Source: Paragordius varius (Eukaryota; Nematomorpha). Taken from it: DNA of 64,000 nt. Shown here one piece after another: positions 49,905 to 63,232 of this stretch (positions are counted from its first letter, which is position 1; each line of letters opens with the position of its first letter). Both the position numbers and the translations under genes were made by a program. Location of the stretch: positions 3,596,001 to 3,660,000 of the forward strand of contig OZ176050.1 in assembly GCA_964247055.1 (NCBI GenBank). The letters run 5' to 3'. The notes beneath the pieces are model-generated. The model made no database searches. It was given only the letters and a program-made list of their open reading frames with translations, and was not told the origin of the DNA.

Positions 49905-52900
49905 TATGCGTTAGCAAATCTAAAAAATTTATGGAAAAAAATGGCTGCATTTATAATTTTGCATTTTTAAAATAAAATTGTATAATGCACCTAATAGGCT
50001 AATGAAAGGATATATTTGGCTTAACACAAATACTTTTTAAGATATTTGAATTTCAAAATGCTCTGCGATACAACACTACCCCAAAAGGTAATGGAGTGTT
50101 AAATAAAAAAAATATACACAGTATTAGTATCAAAGTTCTGACAATTATGCAATGCGAGACTATATTCTTATGGCAGTTTATTTAGTCATTTTATTATATT
50201 CACTTTATAGTATTGACTAATAAATATTACTAATGCAGAATTATGTTATATCAAAATTGCATTTAAAATGTACAAAAAACCAAATAATTTTATTAATGTA
50301 TAAACAAGGCACACAAAGAATAAACATATTTTTAAAATAAATATACCATAGCTCAAATTGACCCTTGAACAATTCGAAATTAACCTATAATAAGTGATCT
50401 GTTTTCAATTAAAATTACCTTTATTTTTGAATAAAATTTGGTTAAAATTAACATTATACCGATAAAATAATATTATATGCCATAAAATAAATATTAATGT
50501 TGTGTTAGATTAACCCAAAACACATATTTATTTTTAGAGTTTGAATTGTTCGCGGAAGAATTTGAAGTGTGAGTGGTATATGTCAGTATTTTCATAGTGG
50601 ATTTGGTATTAGGAGTCATCCCAAAACATTATAACCACTTTTTTAGTGGTTGATGGATTGATTAAGGGAAAAATTTGGATTATGCTCTATAAAAATCTTT
50701 TGGTGAAAGCTTAATGGTTCATTCCAAAAAATATTATTATATTTTTAATTTTGAGCTGAGGAAGTCTCAAATTTTTGGTGACCAATTAAAATAATGGATT
50801 ATCTATAATTATATACGATAGATTATGACATTAAAAAATATTTTTGAAAGTGCCTGCTTTGCTTGAAAATTCAGTTTTAACAAGATCTTATTGACATGCT
50901 TTATGATATTTTGGAGCTAAACGGTAAAGAAACACTTCCATATAATAAATACACCTTTTCTATAATTGTTTCCACATTTTTACCATTTCAGAGTTTTTAA
51001 AAAAATTGTTTGACCCCTGATTTTAATGGGGTTTTCACACATAATCTAATAAAATTAAAGACAAGATGAAAATTCTGTCGTGACAGCATCGATAAATAAT
51101 TATTAAGATAAAGTGATAATGACTGAGTTTTTTATAGCGTTGCCACTATGCTTCCAAATACCATAAAATATGCTTTAACAAATTATATTGAAAAAGTTTT
51201 TTTTTACAATGTATGCTTTTTTTTAAAGATGTTTTTTTATTTACTTGGCATATATTAATATTATAGCGCAATCTCCATATTGCGCCTATATTAAAACTGA
51301 TACTTCCGGAGCCTACAACAAATATTAAAATTTACTAAAAATATTATTTTCTTTTTAATTATTGTTTATGATGTCCTTTAATGATTTTTTTTGAAATGAA
51401 GCATTTAGCTTTCACCAAAAAATTTAATTTAGTAAGGGCCAAAACCAAAATTAATGCATTTTTTGAGATTACAAATTTAAAGCTCTGTAATTTTTACCTC
51501 AGTCATACTGCATCTAAAATTTCCAATAGATTTTAAATTTAGCAAAATCTCACACATTTAATACACATCTATACAATCGATATCTGCATTTTTTTATTCA
51601 AATTAGGGCGTTTGAATACTCAGGCCTGTTAAAAGTAAATATTACATAAAATATGGAATATGAGCCATTTCAAAAGTTTACCCTTATAATATTGTTTCAT
51701 TTTTAACAGACGATTACATTTTGGGGTATGTATGTGCCAAAAAATAAATAAAATTTTGTTCAAAAGATGTTGCGATTTAATTTAACTATTAAACACTTTT
51801 CCCCTGTTTTAGATAGAGAGGCTTATTTATAGAGTCCCAAATAAGGATCCAAAACAAACCAAAATCTGATTTTAAAATCAAATATCAAAACTATTTTGGA
51901 ATAGTATAATTTTAAAGCCTTTAAGTTAATTATTTTTATTTTTACCACAATATGCCATTGTATCCGTTGTATTTTTAATGATCTAACACTAAGATTGAAA
52001 TTGGGATATCTAGTGGCCCCAGACTACATTTAAGTTAATATTTTTAAAAAACGACTGAAAGATGCGGTTTCAATTTAAATTTTAGCTTCTACCCTAATAA
52101 AAATAATTTAAATAAAAAATATTTAAATAAAATTTAGTTTCAAAAAAAGTTCCATATTAAATTTTTTAGACGCGATTTTTACAACATTTTTGCAAAATAT
52201 CATTTATATTTGATTCTAAAGGTAAAATCAAGGTGTATCATGAAAAGGGTTTAGCACCACGCCGCCACTATCCACAAAAAACGTCCCTTGCTGCCCTTCC
52301 ATACACCAGTCAATGGTGGTTCAGTGACAGCCGTCTAGTTGCGTCGGGGTTCGGGTTGACTTCCAGGGATATAATGATAAGTTTATATAAAGACATAGTG
52401 AAATAAAATGAGGATATATTGGACATTTACAGACAAAATATATTTTATAGACTATATCATAAATTTTATAATAATGTTTAATAGATCTAATATTCTAGTT
52501 TAGTTTAACTGAATGATTATACTTTTATCGTTAATCCGATTTTATAAACCAATAAATCTTAAATTATCCTATGTGCTAGTACAGGACTTTTTTAACTTTT
52601 GTAGTTCCCGACCCCATTTATGATTGCGAGTTTATTAACGACCCCCAAAAATATAAAAGAAATAATAATTTCTTCGAAATAACACTAGAAATTTTGTTAA
52701 TTATATTTATCAGATTTTTTCGGTTTTGAGAAATTGACAAAAATAAATCTACATTTTTTATAAATTTCTATAACATTTTCTGATTCAAAGTAAATTTATA
52801 CAAGATAGTAGCTGGCCCTGTCAGCTTCGGTGTGGCGTAGCCTCACCTATAATTATTCTTAATAATTTGCAATAAATAGAGTTAATGAAGATTAAAAAAT

Positions 52901-54233
52901 AATAATAAATATATTTAATAAAAAGAATGTCTTTAATTATTCTTTTACGGGTTTATGCCTATGAATTGTTTACTCAAAATTGACGATATTTAATTCGTAC
53001 CTTATTAAAGTTAATATTCAACTATCATTGAATATATTTTAAGATTTTTGTTTTACAAAATCATCGTTAAAAGTTCTAATTTAAAATTGTGTTCATACAA
53101 ATGGGATCAAGAAATATAAAAAGTAAATCATTTGTGGTTCCTTTTTAAAGGAAAGAATGATATTATATTAATTCCCCAGAAATGTGTTTAACTGAACTCG
53201 TATGTCATTTTTTTTAAAAAAAATTAGCTCCAAAACTACGCCTATTTTGTATGTAAAGCTATTTTTAATTTAAAACACATAATTATTTATATAAACAGGA
53301 AAGGTGGTTTATTTAGCATTGTTCTCAATTTAACTAATGCACACATGTCATTTGACTAAATTTTTACAATGAGGTTTATCCATAAAAAGTAGTATCAATT
53401 TTTTAATATTTGGTGCATCAATTGATAGTGCAAACTCAATTGTTTCAATTTTTCCCATATTTTTAGAAATTTTCGTTTTTAAACAGGCCTGGGCTCTCCA
53501 AAGACCTCCATTTGAATCCACTGAATAAATATGTTGTAACCTAGTGTTAAGTGAAAAATTGTGGCTAAAATTTGAAATTATATTTTATAATTTTACATTT
53601 TAAAAATATTTGGCGAATGCATAAAAGGCTAAAGAAAGATTTTTAAATTGGCCCAAATATAAACACTTTTGTCTAATTCATTTAATTCACTTGGGGTATA
53701 TTACGCCAAAGGTAATAAAGTGTTGAAAGCTATTATAATAAGTTAATTAAATAGCCGTTAAAAATACGTAATTGTTTTCGCGCAGCCTTGGCATTTTACG
53801 TTTATATTAAACTTGATTATATTAGAAAAAACCAAAAAAATTTGGACTTGCATTTATAAATATGTTTTAAAAAATGCAGTGTCACTTTTAAGATATAGTT
53901 TATTATTTATTTTGATGATGTTTTTTAAAATGTAGCATTTTATACCGAACAAAGTATATTTAGCATAATGAGCATTAATTCCCGATAAAGAGCGATTACC
54001 ACAAAAGTGTAATTAATTATTTTATATCTATGAAAATCCGAATACATATTCCATAAAGAAATCCATGTTCACTGTGTTATCAAAATCAAGTTCTATTATG
54101 CTGTATTTTTTGATTTTTTAATTACATTTATTCAAATAAATTGTATACAATGTTTATATAAAACTTATAATTTATCACCTATCAGTTATTTTATATATGA
54201 CAATCTTATGTAATACCTTTATAAATTATTCAG
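49905..54233. other. long AT-rich intergenic region, no gene seen
   Basis: Both strands show only short open stretches of low-complexity composition. A short GC-rich island at about 52258-52370 (..GCCGCCACTATCC.., ..CGTCGGGGTTCGGG..) stands out and fits neither a tRNA nor a known repeat as far as I can tell. Upstream exon(s) of the R3HCC1L gene could lie at its right end but none was recognised. Confidence 0.5.
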
Positions 54234-57200
54234 GACCAGAGGTTTATCCTAATCTTATAGCATGCCTTTTTATGAATGACCCATATTCAAAACCCAAAAT
54301 TGATAGATACACATTTACAGTATTAAAAGATCATTTAAATGGAACGCTGAGAGATAAATCAATATACCAGGACAATTTAAATATTAAACATAATGGTAAA
54401 AAGTGTTTGCAACATGATAATCATCCAAATACAAAGCTCAAACCGGAATTAAAACGTTATATTCCACCAGCTAGAAGATCGCCTAAAATACCAACGGTTG
54501 ACCAAAGTGTAAATAATATAAATGATGATTTTTTTACCAATAAAGTTGTTCCTCATACTCTTCTTGTAAAAGATAATATACGCAAAAGAGATAGATTGAT
54601 ATCTATATCTTCTCAAAATTCGGATGAACAACCACATCCATTTGAAAGTAAACCCCCAATAAACAATTTAAAAAGACTATCTCACGGTAAATTGTTTTTT
54701 ATATAAAATAGGTCCTTTGAAAAATTACAATGGCACCAACGGCGATTTTTTGTTTCCAGATATTTCCAAACATGACCAATTAGTTACGGATAAACATTAT
54801 AAAAACAATAACTTTTCTAAAATCACAAACGACATTCCTATTTGGACGAATGTACAAGACGACCCAGCCAAAAGTATGCTTGATAAATATCCAAATAATT
54901 TAATTATGTAAGCACCATTAACCCCAATTTATCATAATTAATATATCCGGTTTGGGTGCTTTTTTCGATTTGTCATTAATTGATAACATGGTAGTAATTG
55001 ATATTTATTAAAATAATATTGTTGATTAAAGCAGTGTCGAGTTTTTGTTTTTGCTTTTTTAGAGGTTTGTTTTAATAAGTGCATTTATTGGTTACCAGGT
55101 GTCCATTACACGCTGAAAAATGTAAGATTTCATTTTAATACCAATAACCATGATATTTTAGTTTATTTACATCATTGTATTATCTTTGCACCATTTAAAA
55201 TTAACCTGATTTTTCAATCACATCATTTTCGCATACTTTTATTATTTTTTTAAGTTTACAAATTGGGAAATAACTATTTTTTACATTTTCTTTTCACCAT
55301 AAAACTTGTATGTTATATATTGTTAAGATTTTCTTCATACAAGAAGATTTAATTTGTATTTAAAGAGTAATAACCTACCTAAGGGCTAAAATAGGGCATT
55401 TTTGTTTCTATATTTTTGAACTTTTAGTTTCTTATAAACTAATTTTCTAATTTGGGTCCATATTAATTTAAGGCCTATTTTTTGGTAGATTTTGATACAT
55501 CAGATCAAGATGATTGTTTTTAGCAATCAATTACAATAAGTAACTTGACAACATTATTGATGGGTCACATGTTTGGTTTTTGATATTATAACTATCACAT
55601 CAAAATAGCGCATTTGAAACAATTGATATTAATAGATAATATATATTTATAATTTCGAAAATATTTTTTACCTTTCAATGTACCATTCAAACAAATATTT
55701 TAAGTGGTTAAATTTAATTTTAATAATTTTTTGGCTGATTATATTGTAACTATAAATTTGTATAGGAAATGAGCGTGTTATCGAAATCTCAAATTTTCCA
55801 ACCAATTTCAAGACTCTTGATCTCAAAGATTTATTAGCATCCAAGTATGTTTTTATGATATTATATACACCAAATTTAAATTAAATTTTATTAAACAAAA
55901 ATATTTTTTTGCCCTTATAGTGATAATGATTTGGAAATTGTGTGGGTTAATGAGAATCACGCGCTTGCCGTTTTTTCTGACATCAAATATGGTAAAAATG
56001 TTAAATAATTTTAATTTTTTAGTCAAATATTACAATAATCTGTGATATTATTTATTACGTAAAACATAGTAAAAGATGCATTGGAAATACAACATCCCCT
56101 TATTAAATGCAAACCTCTCGAAAAAGCAACTGTCTTCTCTAAAGCCAAAGCCAAAAAATCTTTAGGTATAAAAGAAAATTATATATTTAATGTTTTAAAA
56201 ATTGAATATTTGAAATGATATATATTATCCATTAATTTTATTTTTTTAGGTGTTTTATAAATAATAAACTGTAATTAACACAATAAAATTAATTTAGTTT
56301 GCGATTTTCCCTTTCAATTTTGAAAAAGTTGATGTAACTATTTAATTTCAGAAGAATTAAATTAATTTGCAATAGACGATTAAATATATTATTTTAAGAC
56401 TTTCTCCATTTCAAATCTTTTCCAATTACTGTTCGCCTTTGTATACAAGATTTGATTAGCATTTTTACCCAATTGTCATAAATAATATTGGATATTATTA
56501 TCGGCTATTATTGATTTATTGTAGAGTTAATATTATATCCATATGTATCTATTTATATTTAATTTGGTAATCACTAACCATTTAGTATATAGACGTAAAG
56601 CAAAAGATTAAAATTTCTAACTGCAGCGTAATTTATTAAAATTATTTATTAAAAATAAATCTAAATGACACAATTATAAAATCAATTATAAACATCATTT
56701 CAAATATTTTAATCTTAGATTCCATTTTTGCAAACATGCTTAGCCTTAAACCCCGACCTCAAACCACGATTGTGATTGCCAGAAGATTGGTTGAAAACCA
56801 TTTAGGGATGAAAGCGCGCTTAAAGGACTCAATTCGCCAAAAACAATTAAGAGATCTCAATGATACTATATCTGCAGGTAGTATATACATTTTACCAAAA
56901 TGGAAAAAATAAAATTCAAAAACTTGTATTTTTATAATATAAATGAATGTTTGAGTATATTAAGTTCCAGACTTGAAAAATATTTACTCATATAACAAAA
57001 AAGTTAAAAATGAATCATCATATTTGCCTAATTTTATCCATGAAATAAATTTTTTAATCAGGAGCTATTTTCTTGCTTAAACTATTAAAAAAATTTTAAT
57101 TTGGTGAAAAAAAGTATCAATTAACTGCGATTGATCAATATAATTAATACAAATGTATATTTTACAATAGAACGCAAAAAGAAAAATGAAATTGCACAAA

Positions 57201-57238
57201 AACCTGATATATGGGATGAAGCCTATAAAGGAGATTAA
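54234..57238 (+). CDS. R3HCC1L: R3H and coiled-coil domain-containing protein (R3HCC1L-like)
   Basis: Exons: 54234-54686, 54712-54907, 55766-55844, 55921-55991, 56070-56165, 56719-56877, 57171-57238. The N-terminal part has KPELKRYIPPARRSP, like the conserved basic start of R3HCC1L (a motif type also used for exon-junction-complex binding in other proteins; function here inferred). The C-terminal half matches the family throughout: EISNFPTNFKTLDLKDLL, DLEIVWVNENHALAVF, VKDALEIQHPLIKCKPLEKA, ARRLVENHLGMKARLK and KPDIWDEAYKGD before the stop. The first start codon is uncertain; ATG at 54272 is in frame. Intron 1 is 25 nt. Phases agree except between 54907 and 55766, where a small exon or different splice site is missing from my model. 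An alternative short terminal exon (56249, ending TAA) is also possible. Confidence 0.85.
54687..54711 (+). other. 25-nt intron in R3HCC1L
   Basis: Begins GTAAATTG, ends TAAAATAG. Removal links CTA TCT CAC G to GT CCT TTG AAA in an open frame; retention gives an in-frame TAA inside the 25 nt. Same length as SMN intron 1. Confidence 0.8.
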
Positions 57239-57928
57239 TTTTTATGCAGATATATATATATATATATAATTAATTTTGCCTAAAAAAAATCACAATGCAA
57301 ATATTATATATTATATATGTATATTCCTAAATGTGTAGCCATTATAATGTTAAAAATATTAGATATGTATATTATCGCTAAAATATAAAATTCATTTGGT
57401 TTAATATAATTACAAAATTCTGTTGAAATTTAATGTTTTAGTATTTGTAGTAGTTAATATCATTATTTTTATCACATGTGTGTCCTTATATTTAAATGAA
57501 AAATTCATACATTTTTATCGATATATATATTTATATTTTTAGTTGTGATTCCTATTTATGAAGATTAACAGTATACTCATTTCTATAATACGTAACTGTA
57601 GCAACATATTAGACTATTATAACCATACACTCACTACATTGTTTTAGCGGATATAATAAATTTTTATCTGTAAAAAATATAATTGATTTTTACAAAGTTT
57701 TTAATCTTAATTCGTTGCACAAAGTCCTAATTATTTTTGGTTCGTAACACTTATAAATTAAACGTTTCTCCATTTTATATCATGTTTCTAAAAAATCAGA
57801 TATATAAGGTAGATAAAATAATTTACTATACAAATAAATGGAATAATAATTTTTTAAAATAAATTATAAATTTGCTATATCAATTTTGATTGTGACCATT
57901 TAAAGAGTAATCGAAGTTGGATTCCACA
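57239..57928. other. convergent intergenic spacer
   Basis: AT-rich DNA between the stop of R3HCC1L (+) and the stop of the next minus-strand gene. It includes a short (TA)n tract near 57247-57270. Both genes would polyadenylate here. No other feature seen. Confidence 0.5.
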
Positions 57929-58620
57929 TTAAAGTTCCATAATTCGTGTTTTACTTTTGAGTTTAGCCTTATGCATATCATATTTTTTGTCTGTCAAAGT
58001 GACGGATTTTTTAGTTTCCTTTTGAACATCTAGTTGTAAATCTAAACAAAATTATATTTATGATTAGAGTTAAACAGTTAATTATTTTTAAAGTATTTTT
58101 TATAATTTTCTCAACCGTATACCTGTTTGACTAGTATTATTGGATGGAATGGTATTTTGTATATTTTTGTTTGTTGAGGTCAAATTTGATACACTATTAT
58201 CCCAATCAGTGTTTGCCTACATCGATTTCAAACAATTTTATACAAAAGTTCACGATAAACGTACAAGATTTTTGATAATACATTAACAATTCAGCACCAA
58301 GATATTAGATTAAAGCTTTAACTAATGAAAATAAAATACTTTCTATGTTTACAAACCAACAGTATATAATTGCAAAATCATTCTGCTGAACAAAGAAAGT
58401 AACAATTTTAAGGAATTTCTAATTTTGTAATTAAAAAGTTTACAAAAAATAAGGTACCGTAGCTGTTTTTAAGGATGATGAACATATTGTAAGATCATCC
58501 GCGGCCTGTTTTTTATTATGTTGCTGATTTATTGATTCATGATGTGGAGTCGAATGAGATCTACTAGTCCGGAGGTCAGGACTTGTTTTAACGCCAACAA
58601 ATAGAGGGTAGTTTTGAGTT
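57929..58620 (-). CDS. 3' exons of an unidentified gene
   Basis: Three phase-linked minus-strand exons. About 58619-58459 codes TQNYPLFVGVKTSPDLRTSR and a His/Asn/Lys-rich part ending SSSLKTAT. About 58215-58123 codes ANTDWDNSVSNLTSTNKN and a Ser/Thr/Asn-rich part. 58041-57929 codes KKYDMHKAKLKSKTRIMEL and stops at TAA. The composition is typical of a disordered tail. No domain was recognised and an upstream exon with the required phase was not found. Confidence 0.5.
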
Positions 58621-59373
58621 CTTTTATAAAAAATAAATAAAATGATTTATAAAATATTTGCGCTAAAAATGGTATCTTTATACGATTTAAAATATTTATT
58701 TTGGATTCATCTCTCTCCTGTATGCTAAAAAACGCTAAGAAAATCATAACACCCATATTTTTGCATGACGACATCTTGCTTTTATATTTAGCAATTATAT
58801 CGATATGATAAATTTAAAAATGTTATAAAATAATGGGCCACCATCCTTTTTTCAACCAAACTTAAAACTTTTCCATTCAAACTCAACCATTTTTAATTTT
58901 ATAAAATTTTTTGATAAAATATTTTTCCGGCAGTGTTTAATAAACATTTTAAATCACTATATCTTGAATTTTTTATCAATATTAAATTTATTTAATTGCT
59001 AATTGTTGAGTTTTGGTTCAAAAAATGGTTGGTTTTAATAAAAAATTATACCCCTAAAACAATTTATTTTCATAAAATATTTGACAAATTTTGAAAAATA
59101 AGGGACACTAAAATAATCAAATAGATTAGAACTATATATGCCATCGGTACTCACCAAAGAATTTTAAAGGACCGCAAAAATTATTTTGTACTAAGAAAAA
59201 ATTTCATAGCTGTTTGACAAATTAACAGATATAAAAAAAGTCAAGAAAATATTCAGAGCCATATAAAAGCACTTTTAGAACCTCCGGTCAGAATTCACGT
59301 GATTACCACTGTATCTGCTACTAAACTTTTAAAAAGCGTTTGGAAAAGGTTCAGTTTGATTGAAAAATGGGTG

Positions 59374-59404
<31 letters not shown>

Positions 59405-59452
59405 ATATATCACACATGACATAATAATATTTTATTTTAATTAAAATAAAAA
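58621..59452. other. AT-rich spacer between minus-strand genes
   Basis: A motif GTTTTGGTTCAAAAAATGG near 59010 followed by TTGGTTTTAATAAAAAATTA partly repeats the sequence around 10650-10685 and may be an old dispersed repeat. A (TA)n tract lies at about 59382-59404. The minus-strand frame from 58774 (MSSCKNMGVMIFLAFF..) is open but fits no downstream splice phase. Confidence 0.4.
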
Positions 59453-60673
59453 TTACAATGATGCTATATCAATCTCCCGATCTACCAATATGTTAAAACG
59501 ACATTTAACGTTCATCATTTCACAAACGGCTTTAAAGCATTCATAAACCAAAGATAATTTTTGTGTAATCATTGTTGGAGCACCATTACATACTTTTTGT
59601 GGAGCTGGATTGGGATCCTAAGTAAAAATAAAAATAATTAATGAATATCAAATTTTAAGATCTTATACATTAAGCCAAATAATATCAAATTTTCTGCAAA
59701 TACTTTACCATTTAAAATTTAAATCCCCCCTAAAAATAATTTGTGTTTTAGGGCTAATATAAATTTTATTTTTTAAATATAAAAAATATAGGTAATTTTT
59801 AATCTTAAGAAGGACCTAATTTATTTTTAGGGTAAATTTGATTTTTTCGAGGGTGAATTTAAATTGTTCAAGGGTGAATTTGAATTGTATAATTAATGTA
59901 AATGGTTATACATGAACTTATTTATTGTAATAATTTAAATGGTTTCGCTTTAATTCAACAAATTCAAAATAAATAATTAAAGTTATTTAAATAAAAAAGT
60001 TGTAAATAATTAAAGTTATTAAATAAAAAACTTTATGATGATGATGGCCTCCAAACAATACCAAACTTTGATTACTACTGATGTTACTGGTAAAATTTTT
60101 GATTGTGTAAACAATGACTAAACAGCTATCTTTAGGAGGTTTATTCTGAGCTTCAATAAAACAAAATACGTTTTTAATATCATTATATAAAACGTAAATG
60201 TTAAATTTTGAAATCATAAATTCCATATAGAAGTTTATTTCAATAACATATATCTTTAACAATATATTTAAAAAAAATTAAAATTTAAAGCGCCAATTAA
60301 GTAAAAAAATATGTTAATTATGGAATGAAATATACCATAAGTAATGAACAACAAAGATTCCAAAGAAACTTTAACCCTGTAAAGTATTTGCAAGGAAAAT
60401 GCTTCAGTTCTAAAGAAACGCGGAAGCCTAATGAAACATATATTCGGAAATATATTATGCATTGTAACAAGAATTTTGAATTAAAATTAGATAAAAATTA
60501 AGTACCCGATAATGTAAAATACGCTCTGTGTTAGGAAAAGAGCTATTTTATGCATATCAAAATTGGCTTTTAAATCAGTTTGTTTTGTAAGTGCTTTTAA
60601 TAACCATGAACCGTATATGATTGTATCGGACGGAATAACACATTTTTGACATTCGTATAATAAATCTTCTTCA
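59453..60673 (-). CDS. conserved-looking protein of unknown identity, C-terminal part
   Basis: Four exons in consistent phase: 60673-60506, 60427-60336, 60150-60032 and 59617-59453, together about 180 residues ending in TAA. The text is well structured rather than low-complexity: LLYECQKCVIPSDTIIYGSW, GLPRFFRTEAFSLQILYR, PPKDSCLVIVYTIKNF, NGAPTMITQKLSLVYECFKA and KCRFNILVDREIDIASL. A His4 stretch follows LVLFGG. This looks like a globular, conserved domain, but I do not recognise the family. Upstream exons (phase 2 out) were not found before the small gene at 61.3 kb. Introns are 78, 185 and 414 nt. Confidence 0.65.
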
Positions 60674-61330
60674 CTAAACAAAAAGAGTAAAAAATATGCC
60701 ATTTTCAATTTTATTTCAAAACCTTGACAAGGTAAAAGAAAGATATAAGAAAAAAATTAAATAAAATAAATCCGGAATCGTAACCATTCCGAATTCAATA
60801 AAAATAAATTCGATGTTTTTGGTTAATAACCTAATTATCTCCCATGAATTAAGTAGCTAAAAATATAAAATATTTCAAAAAAATTAAACAAATAGGATAA
60901 AAATTCAAAAAAATATTTTTTCCGGCTATTGGTTTTAAAAACGGTTAAAAAACCGTTAACCATTTTGCTATTATGGTTACGCGGTTTCAAATCTAATAAT
61001 TTTTTCGTTTTAGATTTAGAAAAAATTTGTAAAAAAAATAAATCTGCACTTTGTTAACGATTTATAAATTTATGGTTTAGACGGTTTCAATAAACAGTTT
61101 AATTCTCGGTAAACATCTCATTTTTTCGAAATTCAATCTTCACTTTAATGCCGACAGATTCTGATTACGCTTTACAAATTTAATGACTTCTATCCAATCA
61201 CTAAAAATACTCTAAATTTCCATAAATTATTATCTCTATTTTATTATTCATTTGTAGATTATTGAAGTGGTTAAAAAAAACTGTTGCGGTTCTAATCCCT
61301 GGACTTAATTTTGATTTTTAATTTTTAAAA

Positions 61331-61771
61331 TTAAGGACTATACTTTGGTGATGTGGAAAGGTTGTTATATGCTTTCGGAACTTTTTCTGATGCCAAATTT
61401 GGATCTCCTTCTTCCATTTCAGTTTCATGTTCAAAATAATCATCAATTTCTTCGGGGTCACTAATGTCTATTTTAAAAAATTCAATATAGAGAAACTAAC
61501 ATAAAAGTTTCGGATTTTATTAATTATGTAACAATTATATAAAATTTTACTAAACCAATGAGTTCAATAGGGATATAATTAATGGTAGGAATATTAAAAA
61601 ATGTTAGTTACCTATAAGATTATTAGGTGGTTTAGGCAAATTTATAATGTTCTTTATCAAAGGGATAGGTGCATTGCTGGGTTGAGTTTGATTTTTTAGC
61701 AAGAGTTTTTTAAGGACTGGTATTTGATCAATGCGCAAACGTGTCGCTAAAGTTTCATCTTTCATAAACAT
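61331..61771 (-). CDS. small two-exon gene, 98 aa, acidic C-terminus
   Basis: ATG at 61771. Exon 1 is 61771-61612 (MFMKDETLATRLRIDQIPVL, NLPKPPNNLI), donor G|GTAACT; exon 2 is 61467-61331 (ISDPEEIDDYFEHETEMEEG, KAYNNLSTSPKYSP) ending TAA. Phase 1/2 fits exactly. The DPEEIDDYFEHE stretch suggests a conserved acidic motif but I cannot name the protein. A (TA)n tract sits directly before the ATG, so an upstream exon is possible and the start is not certain. Confidence 0.55.
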
Positions 61772-61773
61772 AG

Positions 61774-61800
61774 TATATATATATATATATATATATATCT
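61774..61800. repeat. (TA)n microsatellite
   Basis: Uninterrupted TA dinucleotides immediately upstream of a minus-strand ATG. Comparable tracts lie at about 59382-59404 and 63233-63261. Confidence 0.9.
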
Positions 61801-62400
61801 ATTAAAGTAAAAATTTAAATTATACGGACAAAACGAAAAAATAAAAAGACAAATATTTTTTTCTGAAAGACAATTATACTTTTTAGATATTGATTTATTT
61901 AAATAAATCTCATTGTTTGAAATCGCAAAGTAGGAAATTGATATGTAGATTGGTAAAAAAATCAATTATATATTTTACAATTGTAATTAAATAAGTTATG
62001 TGAGAATTGATATAAAAAAATATTGGTCTTTATATTTTTATTTGTCCGTATAATTTCAGTTTTTACTGTATCTAGTGGAAGCCCTCGTAATGAGTTTTTT
62101 AAACAACGCCTATAATCTAATTAGTCCTGCTGATTATCCTAACCTTTTTCGATTTTTATAAAGGTTCATAATTTTTAGGTTATAATTGTTTAAAGTTTAT
62201 ATATTCACAAACTTACAAGTTTAGGGTGTTTTGTCCTAATTAATGAATAAAATTAAAAAGATTTATTATTATAACCAAAAATATTTAATAAAATAAATTT
62301 TTAAAGAATTATAATAGATATGTATATATTTCTCATAATCGAAGTGACTATTGGAATTCAATTAAACACAAAATAAAACATTATTATCTGTAAGATAAAT

Positions 62401-63220
62401 TTAACAAAAATAAATTATTATAGAAATACTATCGGTGTTGGACAATAGAGGTGCATAATTTTGCAAAGTTTGATATGCTAATTGTCGATATGCATCACGG
62501 AATTGATTCATATAGTAACGCGTAGCTGAGTTATAACCATCTTTGAACAAGGAGGTTAATTTTTTCTGCCCAGTTCGGGTAAAATCTCCCTAAAAACCCA
62601 ATAAATTATTATTAATAAAAATTTGTAAGTGATAAACAAATTATTTATAATATATTATTACATTGGAATTTCCAAAAAATTGTAGTAAAGTAAAATTGTT
62701 TGAAATTTCTAAAGTGTTGACAACATAATCTTATTGGTAAAAAAATATAAAAATTGTAATTTAAAAAATTTAAAAAGCCTATAGTTCGTCATAGTTACGA
62801 TAAAAACAGATTTATCAATATTAACCAAACATAAATTCGCCATTCATAAGTAAAGTTTCAATTTAGATAAATTTTAACCTTTAAATATAATTAATACCTA
62901 TAATTATTAAACTAGATATTGTATATAAAAGGCTCCCATAACTACATCAGATTATATAAATTCTGCAATAATCGAATAAATTCACAATTACTATACGTAA
63001 TCTTAAACAAACGTGCGAACCATTAAAATATATTTAAAAAAGAGTTTTATTAAAAATGGATATTTTATCACTACATTATAACAAAACATACTTTTAAAGC
63101 TGCCGTTCCAGCATATTGTAGGCTTAAGGCATCCCCATTATTTGCCCAAGCCGATTGGAACAAGCGTGTAAGGGTTGGAGGCATTTTTGCCTCAGGAGAT
63201 AATAGGCCAATTTTACGCAA
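62401..63220 (-). CDS. SACM1L: SAC1-type phosphoinositide phosphatase, 3' end only
   Basis: Exon 63220-63092 codes LSPEAKMPPTLTRLFQSAWA followed by NNGDALSLQYAGTAALK. Exon 62589-62401 codes GDFTRTGQKKLTSLFKDGYN followed by SATRYYMNQFRDAYRQ and stops at TAA. These match the region of SAC1 just after the catalytic site (W..N.....QYAG..ALK / DFTRTG....L..DG.NS..RYY.N.F.D..RQ). SAC1 removes phosphates from PI4P at ER/Golgi membranes. The CX5R catalytic exon must lie beyond the right edge. The two exons join in phase 0. The C-terminal membrane hairpin usual in animal SAC1 is not present in this model; it ends 15-20 residues after DAYRQ. Confidence 0.85.
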
Positions 63221-63228
63221 CTAATATA

Positions 63229-63232
<4 letters not shown>

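Noticed and set aside
58529-58774. 81-codon minus-strand frame as first exon of the 57.9-58.6 kb gene
   Set aside because: Its possible donors leave phase 1, while the next exon needs phase 2, and its tail is out of frame with the real exon.
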